Shown here piece by piece: positions 21,513 through 30,157 of a stretch of 64,000 nucleotides of DNA. This DNA is from Virgibacillus natechei (lineage in GTDB: Bacteria; Bacillota; Bacilli; Bacillales; Amphibacillaceae). The position numbers and the translations under genes are program-made. Positions within the stretch are counted from its first letter, which is position 1; every line of letters begins with the position of its first letter. The notes below the pieces were generated by a model that saw only the letters and a list, made by a program, of their open reading frames with translations, made no database searches and had not been told where the DNA came from. The stretch is from contig NZ_CP110224.1 in assembly GCF_026013645.1 (NCBI RefSeq), positions 1,054,001 to 1,118,000 on the forward strand, read 5' to 3'.

Positions 21513-22079
21513 ATGGAAAGAAACATAGTCGGGAGAGTTTTATTATATACGGGAATTGTATTTATAATTGCTGGTTTATTTTTAGGAATTTCAATGATAG
21601 TGGCGCATAGTGCTCGCCTTCCAGCTAATATGGAAGGGGAAATCAGAATTATGGATATGTTGGTAGGTTTCTCCAATTCATCGCTGCCCTATATAATAGG
21701 TGGTTTCTTATTAATAGGTGCTTCTGAAATAATAAAATTATTGCACTCAATTAATAGAAAGCCCGGTCTCTACAAAGAGGTGGCAACAATGCAGCAATCA
21801 GATACTGGCGTAAATATTCAAAAAATTGAAGATGAGAGTCGACCAACTGATTGGAAGTTAAGTAAAACAGATGAAGAGAAAATATATGAAGCTTTTTCGG
21901 ATAAAGCTATTTTGGAAATTATTGCATCTCCCTTTGAAGGTTACTGTATCGTTAAATTACAAGAATATGACGGCCCGTTAGATCCGGTTATTAAAGTGGT
22001 CGATTTAAATGGATTAAATCTGCAGGAAGTGAAAGACCATGCTACCAAACAGAAAATATTGGATTGGTATAAGGAGTAA
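21513..22079 (+). CDS. Hypothetical membrane protein, 188 residues
   Basis: Two hydrophobic helices (about residues 8-32 and 58-78) are followed by a soluble ~110-residue domain rich in acidic and aromatic residues. AAGGGGG sits before the ATG. No family is recognised. It is divergent from the DinB unit and 80 bp before ppaC. Confidence 0.65.
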   Translation: MERNIVGRVLLYTGIVFIIAGLFLGISMIVAHSARLPANMEGEIRIMDMLVGFSNSSLPYIIGGFLLIGASEIIKLLHSINRKPGLYKEVATMQQSDTGVNIQKIEDESRPTDWKLSKTDEEKIYEAFSDKAILEIIASPFEGYCIVKLQEYDGPLDPVIKVVDLNGLNLQEVKDHATKQKILDWYKE

Positions 22080-22166
22080 AACTAAAGTAAATGCTTTTTC
22101 CTAGGCACTATATTATGGTAATCTTAGAGTTGGACAAGTTATATTACATATGAAGGAGAAATGAAC

Positions 22167-23096
22167 ATGGGTAAGACCTTAATTTTCGGACATAAAAGTC
22201 CTGACACAGATACGATTTCCTCAGCATTAGCTTATGCTGATTTAAAGAATAAACGAGGTGAAAATGCAGAGCCTGCCAGACTAGGTCCAGTAAACAAAGA
22301 AACACAATATGCATTGGATTATTTTAACGTGAAAGCACCACAACTTATTGAAAAAGTAGACGCTGATGTGGAAAGCGTAATTTTAGTTGATCATAACGAA
22401 TTTCAGCAGAGTGTGGATAATATCCAGGAAGTACGGATTGCTGAAGTCATCGATCACCATCGTATTTCAAATTTCGAAACGAAGGAACCGCTCTATTTCC
22501 GCGTGGAGCCAGTTGGGTGTACAGCGACTATTTTGAATAAAATGTATAAAGAAAATGATGTAGCTGTTTCAAAAGAAGTGGCCGGGTTATTAGTGTCAGC
22601 AATTATTTCTGACTCTTTATTGTTAAAATCACCAACCTGCACAAAAGAAGATGTGGATGCGGCATATGAGCTAGCGGAAATTGCTGGTGTGGATTTGGAA
22701 AAATATGGCCTTGATATGCTGCAGGCAGGCGCTGACTTAAGTGATAAAAAGATTACGGAACTTTTAACAATGGATGCTAAAGAATTTGCAATGGGTGGAG
22801 AGAGAGTTGTTATTGCCCAGGTGAATACAATTGATATCAATCAGGTCTATCACCAACAAGCGCAGCTGGAAGAAGAAATAGACAGGTCTATAAAGGAAAA
22901 AGACCTTGGATTATTTGTGTTTGTCGTAACCGATATTTTAAACAGCAATTCAGATGTGCTAGCTCTTGGAAGAAATAAAGACAAGTTAGAAAAAGCATTC
23001 GATGTAGAATTAAAGGAAAATCGCGCCTTACTTGAAGGGGTCGTATCCCGTAAAAAACAAATCGTTACGACGTTGACAGATGCATATAGTGAATAA
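22167..23096 (+). CDS. ppaC: Manganese-dependent inorganic pyrophosphatase
   Basis: A 309-residue family II pyrophosphatase of the DHH superfamily, the same length as B. subtilis PpaC. Metal-site motifs [14 protein letters not shown] and VIDHHRI are present, and the C-terminal DHHA2 domain carries VVSRKKQI. It hydrolyses pyrophosphate to drive biosynthesis. AAGGAG at 22153-22158 fits the ATG at 22167 better than the one at 22161. A terminator follows. Confidence 0.96.
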   Translation: MGKTLIFGHKSPDTDTISSALAYADLKNKRGENAEPARLGPVNKETQYALDYFNVKAPQLIEKVDADVESVILVDHNEFQQSVDNIQEVRIAEVIDHHRISNFETKEPLYFRVEPVGCTATILNKMYKENDVAVSKEVAGLLVSAIISDSLLLKSPTCTKEDVDAAYELAEIAGVDLEKYGLDMLQAGADLSDKKITELLTMDAKEFAMGGERVVIAQVNTIDINQVYHQQAQLEEEIDRSIKEKDLGLFVFVVTDILNSNSDVLALGRNKDKLEKAFDVELKENRALLEGVVSRKKQIVTTLTDAYSE

Positions 23097-23104
23097 GTAA
23101 GTCT

Positions 23105-23140
23105 GATCCCTTTGCAATGAATGTTGTAAGGGGATTTTTT
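23105..23140 (+). terminator. Terminator after ppaC
   Basis: ATCCCTTTGCAA pairs with TTGTAAGGGGAT, followed by six T. Confidence 0.85.
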
Positions 23141-23302
23141 ATGTCCGGGTTAGTAAGTGTGCCTCCTCATAAAAAATAGGCTAGTAAATGAAAATTGCAT
23201 TAATCTTTACAAGTATCCATCGTTGGATTATTATTAGTTTACAATAAATCAAATTTTCTTAATTTATATAATAGACTCAATTATGGTGGTGAGAATTTGG
23301 TG

Positions 23303-23578
23303 ATGGAAAACCTATTTCATCAATTAATGAAAAAAAGAAGACGTCTACTCATAAAGCTGTTAACGTTTCTTATCATCTTTTATTTTGCATTGCCGCTCAC
23401 GTTGACTTTTTTTCCCTATCAAATGAATAGAGCTATCCCTTTTGTAGGTATATCCTGGGGTTGGTTGTATGCATTTGCCCAAATACCAATGACTTGGATT
23501 CTTGGGTGGATTTACTATAGGAATGCAAAAGATTTCGATCGATTCATTGAACAAATAAAGCAGGGGGAACAACGGTGA
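23303..23578 (+). CDS. DUF485 small membrane protein (symporter partner), first copy
   Basis: A 91-residue protein with two membrane helices and a charged C-terminal tail. WGWLYAFAQIPMTWILGWIY is typical for DUF485. These proteins are encoded with acetate/pyruvate-type sodium-solute symporters and probably help them; the role is not proven. Its stop overlaps the symporter start (GTGA). The ATG at 23303 follows GGTGGTGAG; a TTG at 23297 is alternative. Confidence 0.8.
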   Translation: MENLFHQLMKKRRRLLIKLLTFLIIFYFALPLTLTFFPYQMNRAIPFVGISWGWLYAFAQIPMTWILGWIYYRNAKDFDRFIEQIKQGEQR

Positions 23579-25119
23579 ATCTTACCTATTTCTTGTTTTT
23601 TATATGCATTATTGTCTGCACGTTAATTATTACATACTGGGCAGCAAAACGAAGTCAAACAACGAATAGCTTTTATACGGCTGCAGGCAGTTTAACAGGC
23701 TTTCAAAACGGAATGGCGATTTCTGGTGATTTCATAAGTGCTGCTTCCTTTCTTGGTATTGTTGGCGCAATTGCGATAAATGGCTATGACGGATTTTTGT
23801 ATTCCATAGGTTTTTTGGTTTCCTATTTGATTGTGATATTTTTAATTGCTGAACCAGTCCACCATTTGGGAAAGTATTCACTTGGAGATGTTATATGCGC
23901 TCGATTTCCCAGCAAGCGAATCCGTTTGATTATGGGTTGTGGGGCGTTTGCCATCTCGATTCTTTACATGATCCCACAATTGGTAGCTTCGGGACTGTTA
24001 ATCCGTTTGTTATTGAATATCGATTATTCGCTTTCCGTTGTTGTTATTGGTGGTTTAATGACTGTTTATGTCGTGTTCGGTGGAATGATTGCCACTTCCT
24101 GGGTCCAAATTGTTAAAACAGTTGTACTGATGTCGGGAACATTTCTTCTTTCATTAATTGTATTTTCCCGTTTCAACTGGAATATTACAAACTTAATAGA
24201 AGAGGTCAAACAAGGTACGCCTTTAGGAGATGACTTTTTCTCTTCAGGAAATTTATTTAATAGTCCACTGGAATTAATTTCACTGCAGCTTGCTTTAATA
24301 CTAGGAACAGCAGGACTACCGCATATTTTGATTCGACTTTTTACAGTACGAAATACGGTTGAAGTACATCGTTCCTTAATCAGTGCAACTTGGATTATTG
24401 GACTTTTTTATCTAATGACACTTGTTCTTGGTCTTGGAACCGTCGCTTTGTTGGGATACGAGAAATTAATTGCTGCCGATTCCACCGGAAATTTGGCAGC
24501 ACCATTACTAGCAAGAGAAGTTGGTGGTGACTTTTTGTTGGCTTTTATCTCAGCGGTTGCCTTTACCACCATTGTTGCAGTTGTAGCTGGCCTGGTTATT
24601 TCAGCTACAACAGCTATTTCTCATGATATTTACCATCATATTATAAAAAAAGGGAAATCAACTGAAAAGGAGCAACTACGAGCAGCACGTTGGACAGCAG
24701 TGGGAATTGGACTAATTTCCATATTGTTTGCTTTAAGATTGGAAAATACCAATGTTACGTTTTTAGTTTCATTAACATTTATTGTGGCAGCGTCCAGTAT
24801 TTTCCCTGTTTTGCTTTTGACTATATATTGGAAGCGATTTAATCAAAACGGGGTCATAACTGGAATGGTAAGTGGACTGATTGCTTCACTGACATTTCTA
24901 ATGCTAGGTCCTCATATCATGAATCCAGATGGTGGATGGATTGCAAGAGAAGCTATATTTTCACTATATAATCCGGGGATCGTGGTTATACCGATTGGTT
25001 TTTTGGGTGCAATTCTCGGGAGTCTTCTTTCACCCAATTCATCTCAATTCAGCAGGGAATTCAAGCCATTTTATATTAAATCACAGACTGGAATTACTAC
25101 GAGGAGAGAGAGTTCGTGA
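23575..25119 (+). CDS. Sodium:solute symporter, ActP/YwcA type, first copy
   Basis: A 514-residue integral membrane protein with about 13 helices. SFYTAAGSLTGFQNGMAISGDFISAASFLG and GGMIATSWVQIVK identify the ActP/MctP monocarboxylate branch of the SSS family. It likely takes up acetate, pyruvate or a similar acid with Na+. It starts with GTG overlapping the DUF485 stop, and its own stop overlaps the sensor-kinase start, so all three are translationally coupled. Confidence 0.88.
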   Translation: MNLTYFLFFICIIVCTLIITYWAAKRSQTTNSFYTAAGSLTGFQNGMAISGDFISAASFLGIVGAIAINGYDGFLYSIGFLVSYLIVIFLIAEPVHHLGKYSLGDVICARFPSKRIRLIMGCGAFAISILYMIPQLVASGLLIRLLLNIDYSLSVVVIGGLMTVYVVFGGMIATSWVQIVKTVVLMSGTFLLSLIVFSRFNWNITNLIEEVKQGTPLGDDFFSSGNLFNSPLELISLQLALILGTAGLPHILIRLFTVRNTVEVHRSLISATWIIGLFYLMTLVLGLGTVALLGYEKLIAADSTGNLAAPLLAREVGGDFLLAFISAVAFTTIVAVVAGLVISATTAISHDIYHHIIKKGKSTEKEQLRAARWTAVGIGLISILFALRLENTNVTFLVSLTFIVAASSIFPVLLLTIYWKRFNQNGVITGMVSGLIASLTFLMLGPHIMNPDGGWIAREAIFSLYNPGIVVIPIGFLGAILGSLLSPNSSQFSREFKPFYIKSQTGITTRRESS

Positions 25120-26876
25120 ATGAATTGATGATCATTTTATTTGAACGAATGGGGTTATTACTTGTCATTGCTTTTGTTCTAACGCGAACTCGTGGTTTCC
25201 GGTCGCTCCTTTACCGTGAATCTAGCATTAAAATGTCTATTGTTCATGCTTTTATATTTGGACTTTTTGGTATTGCGAGTACAATAACCGGAATTGTGAT
25301 CGAAGCTGATTCTACGATCATTCGTGATTTTGTCTGGACAGTCGAAAGTGATCAACTCGTTCTCGGTTCAAGCCTTGTTGCTATAGTAATTGGAGGATTA
25401 TTAGGTGGTCCATTTGTTGGCTTTGGTGCGGGTATTATCGCGGGATCCCATTTGGTATTTCTCGGAGGAATCGGGTGGCTGGCAAATGGGTTCGTGAATC
25501 CACTTACTGGATTGTTGGCGGGGTTGACAGCTCGATTTTTTTCACAAGAACGGGTCATTTCATGGATGAAAGCTTTATTTATCGGTGTTTTTCCAACTGT
25601 GCTGCAAATGCAGCTATTACTTATTTTTCATCCAAACACCGATGAAATAATTGCTATTGTGGATACAGTTGGTTTGCCGCTGGTACTGTCGAATAGCATT
25701 GCAATTGCCATTTTCACAGCGATGATCGGAATTGTTTTGCGCGAGCAGGAAAACGAGGCAGCATTTGCAGCAAAACAGGCATTAACGATTGCGGAAGAAG
25801 CGCTTCCCTTTTTAAAAAGAGATTATCAGCGTGAAATGGCTGCAGGAATCGCCAACCTGCTATACGATCGATTGGAACTGGCTGCGGTATCAATGACTAA
25901 TGAGCATGAAGTACTGGCGCATATTGGGATGGGTTCTGATCATCATGGGTCAGGAGATAGAATAACGACCCCTTTATCCAAGCAGGCAATTCGGACAAAG
26001 TCGATGAAAGTAACGTATACACACTCGGAAATACAATGTGAAGATCCTAACTGTCCCTTACAAGCTGCCATCTTTATTCCAATCACCGAGGCAAATGAGG
26101 TAACAGGGCTTATTAAGCTTTATTTTCTAAAAGCACAGCATATCCGTCCAGTAGAACGTATGCTAGCTCAAGGATTGGGACAATTGATTTCCAATCAGTT
26201 AAATGTCATTGCTGCAGAGAAACTGAAGGTACATATTCGTGATGCAGAACTGAGGAACCTGCAAGCTCAAATAAATCCGCATTTTCTTTTTAATACCCTC
26301 CATTTGGTATCAACACTTATTCGGATGGATGCTGTAAAAGCACGTCATATCACCATTCAATTAGCGCAATATATGCGGTTTAACTTGGGGCTTGCCTCCC
26401 ATTCACTCATACACATGGAAAAGGAGGCTGAACATGTAAAAGCATATATAGCCATTATACAAGCACGTTTTGAAAGTCGTTTGGATATTTCTTTTACCCA
26501 GTCAGAGGGGATATCCGACGTATTGATTCCTCCTTCAACCATTCAGCCACTTGTGGAGAACAGTGTTGAACATGGATTAAGGAATACGATCAACAACGGG
26601 AAGGTGAAGATTGAAATAAAAAAAATAAATGAGGTGATTCGTATATCTGTTCGTGATAATGGCCATGGATTTCCTTTCGATATCCTGAATCGTGCTGGTC
26701 ATGAGCCATTAAAAGAAAAACAAAACGGAGGAAAAGGACTTTATAATGTCAATCAGCGTTTAGTTAGCTTGCTGGGTGATTCAGCACGTATACGAATTAA
26801 AAATTTACCTTCTGAAGGAAGTGAGGTATTTTTTGAAATTCCATATGAGTGCGAGTTCAAAAAGGTGCCGAATTAG
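25116..26876 (+). CDS. LytS/YehU-family sensor histidine kinase
   Basis: A 586-residue sensor. Residues ~1-205 form the 5TM-5TMR_LYT receptor (GPFVGFGAGIIAG), ~225-350 a GAF-like domain, then the His_kinase domain with LRNLQAQINPHFLFNTLH, where the His before FLFN is the phospho-site. The HATPase motifs are PLVENSVEHGL, VRDNGHG and GKGLYNVNQRL. B. subtilis LytS and E. coli BtsS/YpdA respond to pyruvate, so a small carboxylate ligand is likely. It is coupled to the preceding symporter by an 8-base GTGAATGA overlap. A repeat separates it from its regulator. Confidence 0.9.
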   Translation: MNELMIILFERMGLLLVIAFVLTRTRGFRSLLYRESSIKMSIVHAFIFGLFGIASTITGIVIEADSTIIRDFVWTVESDQLVLGSSLVAIVIGGLLGGPFVGFGAGIIAGSHLVFLGGIGWLANGFVNPLTGLLAGLTARFFSQERVISWMKALFIGVFPTVLQMQLLLIFHPNTDEIIAIVDTVGLPLVLSNSIAIAIFTAMIGIVLREQENEAAFAAKQALTIAEEALPFLKRDYQREMAAGIANLLYDRLELAAVSMTNEHEVLAHIGMGSDHHGSGDRITTPLSKQAIRTKSMKVTYTHSEIQCEDPNCPLQAAIFIPITEANEVTGLIKLYFLKAQHIRPVERMLAQGLGQLISNQLNVIAAEKLKVHIRDAELRNLQAQINPHFLFNTLHLVSTLIRMDAVKARHITIQLAQYMRFNLGLASHSLIHMEKEAEHVKAYIAIIQARFESRLDISFTQSEGISDVLIPPSTIQPLVENSVEHGLRNTINNGKVKIEIKKINEVIRISVRDNGHGFPFDILNRAGHEPLKEKQNGGKGLYNVNQRLVSLLGDSARIRIKNLPSEGSEVFFEIPYECEFKKVPN

Positions 26877-27060
26877 AAGCAAGAAGGTCGAGGAGGCGTA
26901 GTTTTGAGCAGACGACCTTGCACGCAGGAAAAGTGGTTTTCCTTTTCCAAGGAACGGAACGTAGCTTTTAATACGTGAGTAGCGGAAAAACAAGCCAACG
27001 AAGAGATTCGCCGCTTATCATTTGGTGACTTTTTGAACAACTTCTATGACGCTCAAACAG
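26877..27060. repeat. Repeat-like insertion between sensor and regulator genes
   Basis: About 180 bp without coding signal containing GTAGCGGAAAAACAAGCCAA and GGTGACTTTTTGAACAACTT, which look like the dispersed intergenic repeats of this bacterial group. GGAAAAGTGGTTTTCCTTTTCC forms local hairpins. In related loci the two genes normally abut, so this may be an insertion. Only one full copy is present in the window. Confidence 0.45.
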
Positions 27061-27079
27061 AAAGGGGAGGGACTCGACA

Positions 27080-27829
27080 TTGATTCGTGCAATTATAGCC
27101 GAGGATGAAAAAGTAACACGGGATGAATTGATTTATGTGCTGCAAAAGGAAGAGGACGTTTATCTTTGCCCAAGTGCTGAAACAGGAGAACAACTGCTTG
27201 AATTATTTTTCGAATATAAACCGGATGTGGTATTTCTTGACGTTCATATGCCTGGAATATCTGGGGTGGAAGCTGCAAAACGCTTAACTGAATTGAATGA
27301 AGGAGAAAGACCATTATTTATCTTTACGACAGCATATGATGATTATGCTATCCAAGCCTTTGAAATTGAAGCGGTTGATTATTTGTTGAAACCATATGAT
27401 CATGCACGTTTTCATCAATCAATGGAAAGGTTGAGAAATCAGTTACGGAAATCTGATATAAGAGAAAGTCCGAATCCTTCAAGTTTAAAATCATCAGGTC
27501 CATCTAAATTACTAATTGATGATGGGGAAAAGACGATCGTATTACATCCAGATATGATTTATTATGCGGTTCCGTTTAAGCGAATGCTTGAAATTCATAC
27601 AGAAGACAACGTAATCATGAGTCGGATGACCTTGCAGGAGCTAGAAAAAAAGCTTTCCGGATATACCTTCCTCCGGACCCATCGAAGCTATTTGGTCAAT
27701 CTGGATCATATTCAGGAAATCACTCCTTGGTTTAATGGAACAAGCAATATAACACTAAAAGATAAAGATCGGACTTCGATTCCTGTCAGTCGAGCATCTA
27801 GGAAAATACTTTTTGATTTCTTAGAATGA
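27080..27829 (+). CDS. LytTR-family response regulator
   Basis: A 249-residue regulator. The receiver domain has acidic residues EDE near the N-terminus, the phospho-acceptor in DVVFLDVHMPG, FTTAYDDYA and the conserved Lys in LLKPYDH. The C-terminal LytTR DNA-binding domain spans ~140-245 (FLRTHRSYLVNLDHIQEI). The start is a TTG behind GGGGAGGG. It is the partner of the LytS-like kinase. The direct repeats just downstream are the likely binding sites. Confidence 0.9.
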   Translation: MIRAIIAEDEKVTRDELIYVLQKEEDVYLCPSAETGEQLLELFFEYKPDVVFLDVHMPGISGVEAAKRLTELNEGERPLFIFTTAYDDYAIQAFEIEAVDYLLKPYDHARFHQSMERLRNQLRKSDIRESPNPSSLKSSGPSKLLIDDGEKTIVLHPDMIYYAVPFKRMLEIHTEDNVIMSRMTLQELEKKLSGYTFLRTHRSYLVNLDHIQEITPWFNGTSNITLKDKDRTSIPVSRASRKILFDFLE

Positions 27830-27833
27830 ACCA

Positions 27834-27883
27834 ACCATTAAGGTACCATTCAAAACCGTTCAACCATGAAAAATAACCATTCA
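27834..27883 (+). promoter_or_regulatory. Phased direct repeats, probable LytTR operator
   Basis: ACCATTAA at 27834, ACCGTTCA at 27855 and ACCATTCA at 27876 are spaced exactly 21 bp apart (8-bp repeat plus 13 bp). A further ACCATTCA lies at 27845. The 8-N13-8 layout and the ACCRnTCA sequence resemble the known E. coli BtsR (YehT) site. They end 10 bp before a poor -35 region, as for an activator. Confidence 0.7.
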
Positions 27884-27916
27884 TGCAAAATTTCCCTAAA
27901 GAACCTCTTAACCTTA

Positions 27917-27922
27917 TATACT
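27917..27922 (+). promoter_or_regulatory. -10 element of the second symporter operon
   Basis: TATACT with no recognisable -35 hexamer at the 17-bp position (CCCTAA), consistent with activator dependence. Confidence 0.5.
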
Positions 27923-27924
27923 TC

Positions 27925-27938
27925 AGTAAGCGTTTTCA
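27925..27938 (+). promoter_or_regulatory. cre-like site (CcpA)
   Basis: AGTAAGCGTTTTCA differs from TGTAAGCGTTWWCA at the first base only. It covers the predicted transcription start, where CcpA binding would repress. Confidence 0.6.
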
Positions 27939-28031
27939 TTACTGGAAGGTGAGAGAGGGAGTCGTTACAAGATTAATCGTAATCTTGGATAGGGTGCTCC
28001 TGAAAAAAACAGATACAAGGAGGATGGTTTG

Positions 28032-28388
28032 ATGAATGGTGAAAGTGGTTCCGCCAAAGAATATCAGACAGAAAAACGGCCTGATTTTGTTAAAGTAGAA
28101 AATAGCACACAGTTTAAAAGGCTAATAAGAGAGAAGAAAAAGTTCACTATTCCAATAACGATATTTTTTATGGTGTTTTATTTTTTATTGCCAATTTTGA
28201 CATCTTATACAACGTTTCTGAACACACCAGCAATTGGTGATATTTCGTGGGTATGGCTATTTGCCTTTGCGCAATTTATTATGACATTTACCCTAAGTAT
28301 TGTGTATGTAAAAAAGGCAAGCGGTTTTGATAAGCAAGCAGAACAAATTATCGCGGATCAGCTTGAAAAAGGGGAGGATGATGCATAA
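28032..28388 (+). CDS. DUF485 small membrane protein, second copy
   Basis: A 118-residue protein with two membrane helices; WVWLFAFAQFIMTFTLSIVY matches the first copy, but the N-terminal tail is longer and charged. AAGGAGG precedes the ATG at 28032. Its TAA overlaps the ATG of the symporter by one base. Confidence 0.8.
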   Translation: MNGESGSAKEYQTEKRPDFVKVENSTQFKRLIREKKKFTIPITIFFMVFYFLLPILTSYTTFLNTPAIGDISWVWLFAFAQFIMTFTLSIVYVKKASGFDKQAEQIIADQLEKGEDDA

Positions 28389-29923
28389 TGGATACTATTG
28401 TAATTGTCCTTTTCCTTGCTATCGTATTTTTAACGCTTGCTATTACGTATTATGCTTCTAGAAATACGAAAACAACCGGTGATTTTTACACTGCTGGGGG
28501 TAGTTTGACAGGAATACAAAACGGGATTGCCATATCGGGTGACTATTTATCGGCAGCCTCCTTCCTTGGTATCGCGGGGGCTATTGCGTTGTATGGATTT
28601 GATGGCTTTTTTTACAGCATAGGTTTTCTTATTGCATACTTGGTTGTCATGTTTCTAGTGGCTGAACCTTTGAGAAACCTTGGTAAATATACGATTGCAG
28701 ATATGATAAATGCCCGTTTTGACGCGAAGAAGGTGAGGGGGGCTGCCGCACTTAGTACCGTAACGATTGTTATTTTTTATATGATCGCACAACTTGTCGG
28801 GGCTGGTGCTCTTATTCAATTATTGTTCGGGATCGACTATTGGATAGCTGTACTCATTGTTGGTGTCATGATGACCATTTACGTGCTATTTGGTGGAATG
28901 ATCGCTACCAGCTGGGTTCAAATTACAAAGGCTGTCCTGCTAATGGCTGGGATGATTATTATTTCATTCCTCGTTTTATTAAAATATAACTTTGACCTTG
29001 GATTTATGTTCAGTGAAGTTAAAACAGCAACAAGCCATGGAGCAGATTATTTGAATCCAGGGTTGCAATATACGAATCCACTGGGGACCCTATCTCTTAT
29101 GCTTGCATTAGTGTTAGGAACCTCAGGGCTACCACATATTCTCATGCGTTTTTTCACTGTTAAAGATGCCAAGACAGCAAGAAGTTCCGTTATTACAGCA
29201 ACATGGACTATTGGAATCTTTTATATATTAACGCTTTTCCTTGGTTTTGGAGCAGCTGCATTTGTTGGTGAACAACAAATTATCGCGGCAAACCCTGGTG
29301 GAAATATGGCGGCACCTTTATTAGCACAGGCTTTAGGTGGCGATATCTTGTTTGCTTTTATATCAGCGGTTGCTTTTGCCACCATTTTAGCTGTTGTAGC
29401 AGGGCTCGTTTTATCAGGTGCATCAGCATTTGCTCACGATTTGTATGCGCAGATTATAAAGAAAGGAAATGTAACTGATAGGCAACAAATGTTAGCTGCA
29501 CGTTATGCAGCTCTGGCGGTATCCGTATTTTCTATTGTTTTGGCATTATTCGCACAATCGTTAAATGTGGCTTTTCTCGTTTCACTTGCATTTTGTATTG
29601 CAGCAAGCGCTAATTTACCAGTGATCCTGTATACCGTCTATTGGAAAAAATTCAACACAGCAGGAGCTGTTACAGCATTACTGTCCGGATTATTCTCAGC
29701 CTTAATTCTTGTATCAATGAGTCCAAGTGTCTTTTCACCTGTAGAAGGTGCAGCATTATTTGTAGGCGATCCTATTTTTCCACTTGAAAATCCGGCATTG
29801 ATTTCCGTGCCATTAGGATTCCTCGGTGGCTATATAGGTACCAAAATATCTAAAAAATCAGATCCTGTACGATATGCTGAAGTTACAGTAAAGGCAAATA
29901 CCGGCTATAAAGAAGCGAGATAA
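28388..29923 (+). CDS. Sodium:solute symporter, ActP/MctP type, second copy
   Basis: A 511-residue paralogue of the first symporter with about 13 membrane helices. DFYTAGGSLTGIQNGIAISG, GDYLSAASFLGIAGAIAL and GGMIATSWVQITK are conserved. It is probably regulated by the LytS/LytT-type pair through the operator at 27834-27883 and repressed by CcpA. An acyl-CoA ligase gene follows, which suits uptake and activation of acetate or a related acid. The substrate is inference. Confidence 0.88.
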   Translation: MDTIVIVLFLAIVFLTLAITYYASRNTKTTGDFYTAGGSLTGIQNGIAISGDYLSAASFLGIAGAIALYGFDGFFYSIGFLIAYLVVMFLVAEPLRNLGKYTIADMINARFDAKKVRGAAALSTVTIVIFYMIAQLVGAGALIQLLFGIDYWIAVLIVGVMMTIYVLFGGMIATSWVQITKAVLLMAGMIIISFLVLLKYNFDLGFMFSEVKTATSHGADYLNPGLQYTNPLGTLSLMLALVLGTSGLPHILMRFFTVKDAKTARSSVITATWTIGIFYILTLFLGFGAAAFVGEQQIIAANPGGNMAAPLLAQALGGDILFAFISAVAFATILAVVAGLVLSGASAFAHDLYAQIIKKGNVTDRQQMLAARYAALAVSVFSIVLALFAQSLNVAFLVSLAFCIAASANLPVILYTVYWKKFNTAGAVTALLSGLFSALILVSMSPSVFSPVEGAALFVGDPIFPLENPALISVPLGFLGGYIGTKISKKSDPVRYAEVTVKANTGYKEAR

Positions 29924-30034
29924 TAGACTTAAACTTAGAAAGTGTATGTGTACGGTGAAGCGGATGGCACGATTTAGCGGGCTGATTCTTATATAGTGTC
30001 ATTAAAGTAGCAGCCCGAATACACCCTAAAAAGG

Positions 30035-30068
30035 AAAAGACTGATGTCCTGACAATCCGTCTTTTACT
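30035..30068 (+). terminator. Terminator after the second symporter
   Basis: AAAAGAC pairs with GTCTTTT, with additional weak inner pairing, and ends in a T run. Confidence 0.5.
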
Positions 30069-30157
30069 AAGGACTCGGAAAGAAGTGCTGTCATAGTGGC
30101 AGCAACTTTTTCATAGATTTGTATAACAAGTATATTATCATAGGGGAGGAAATAAAT

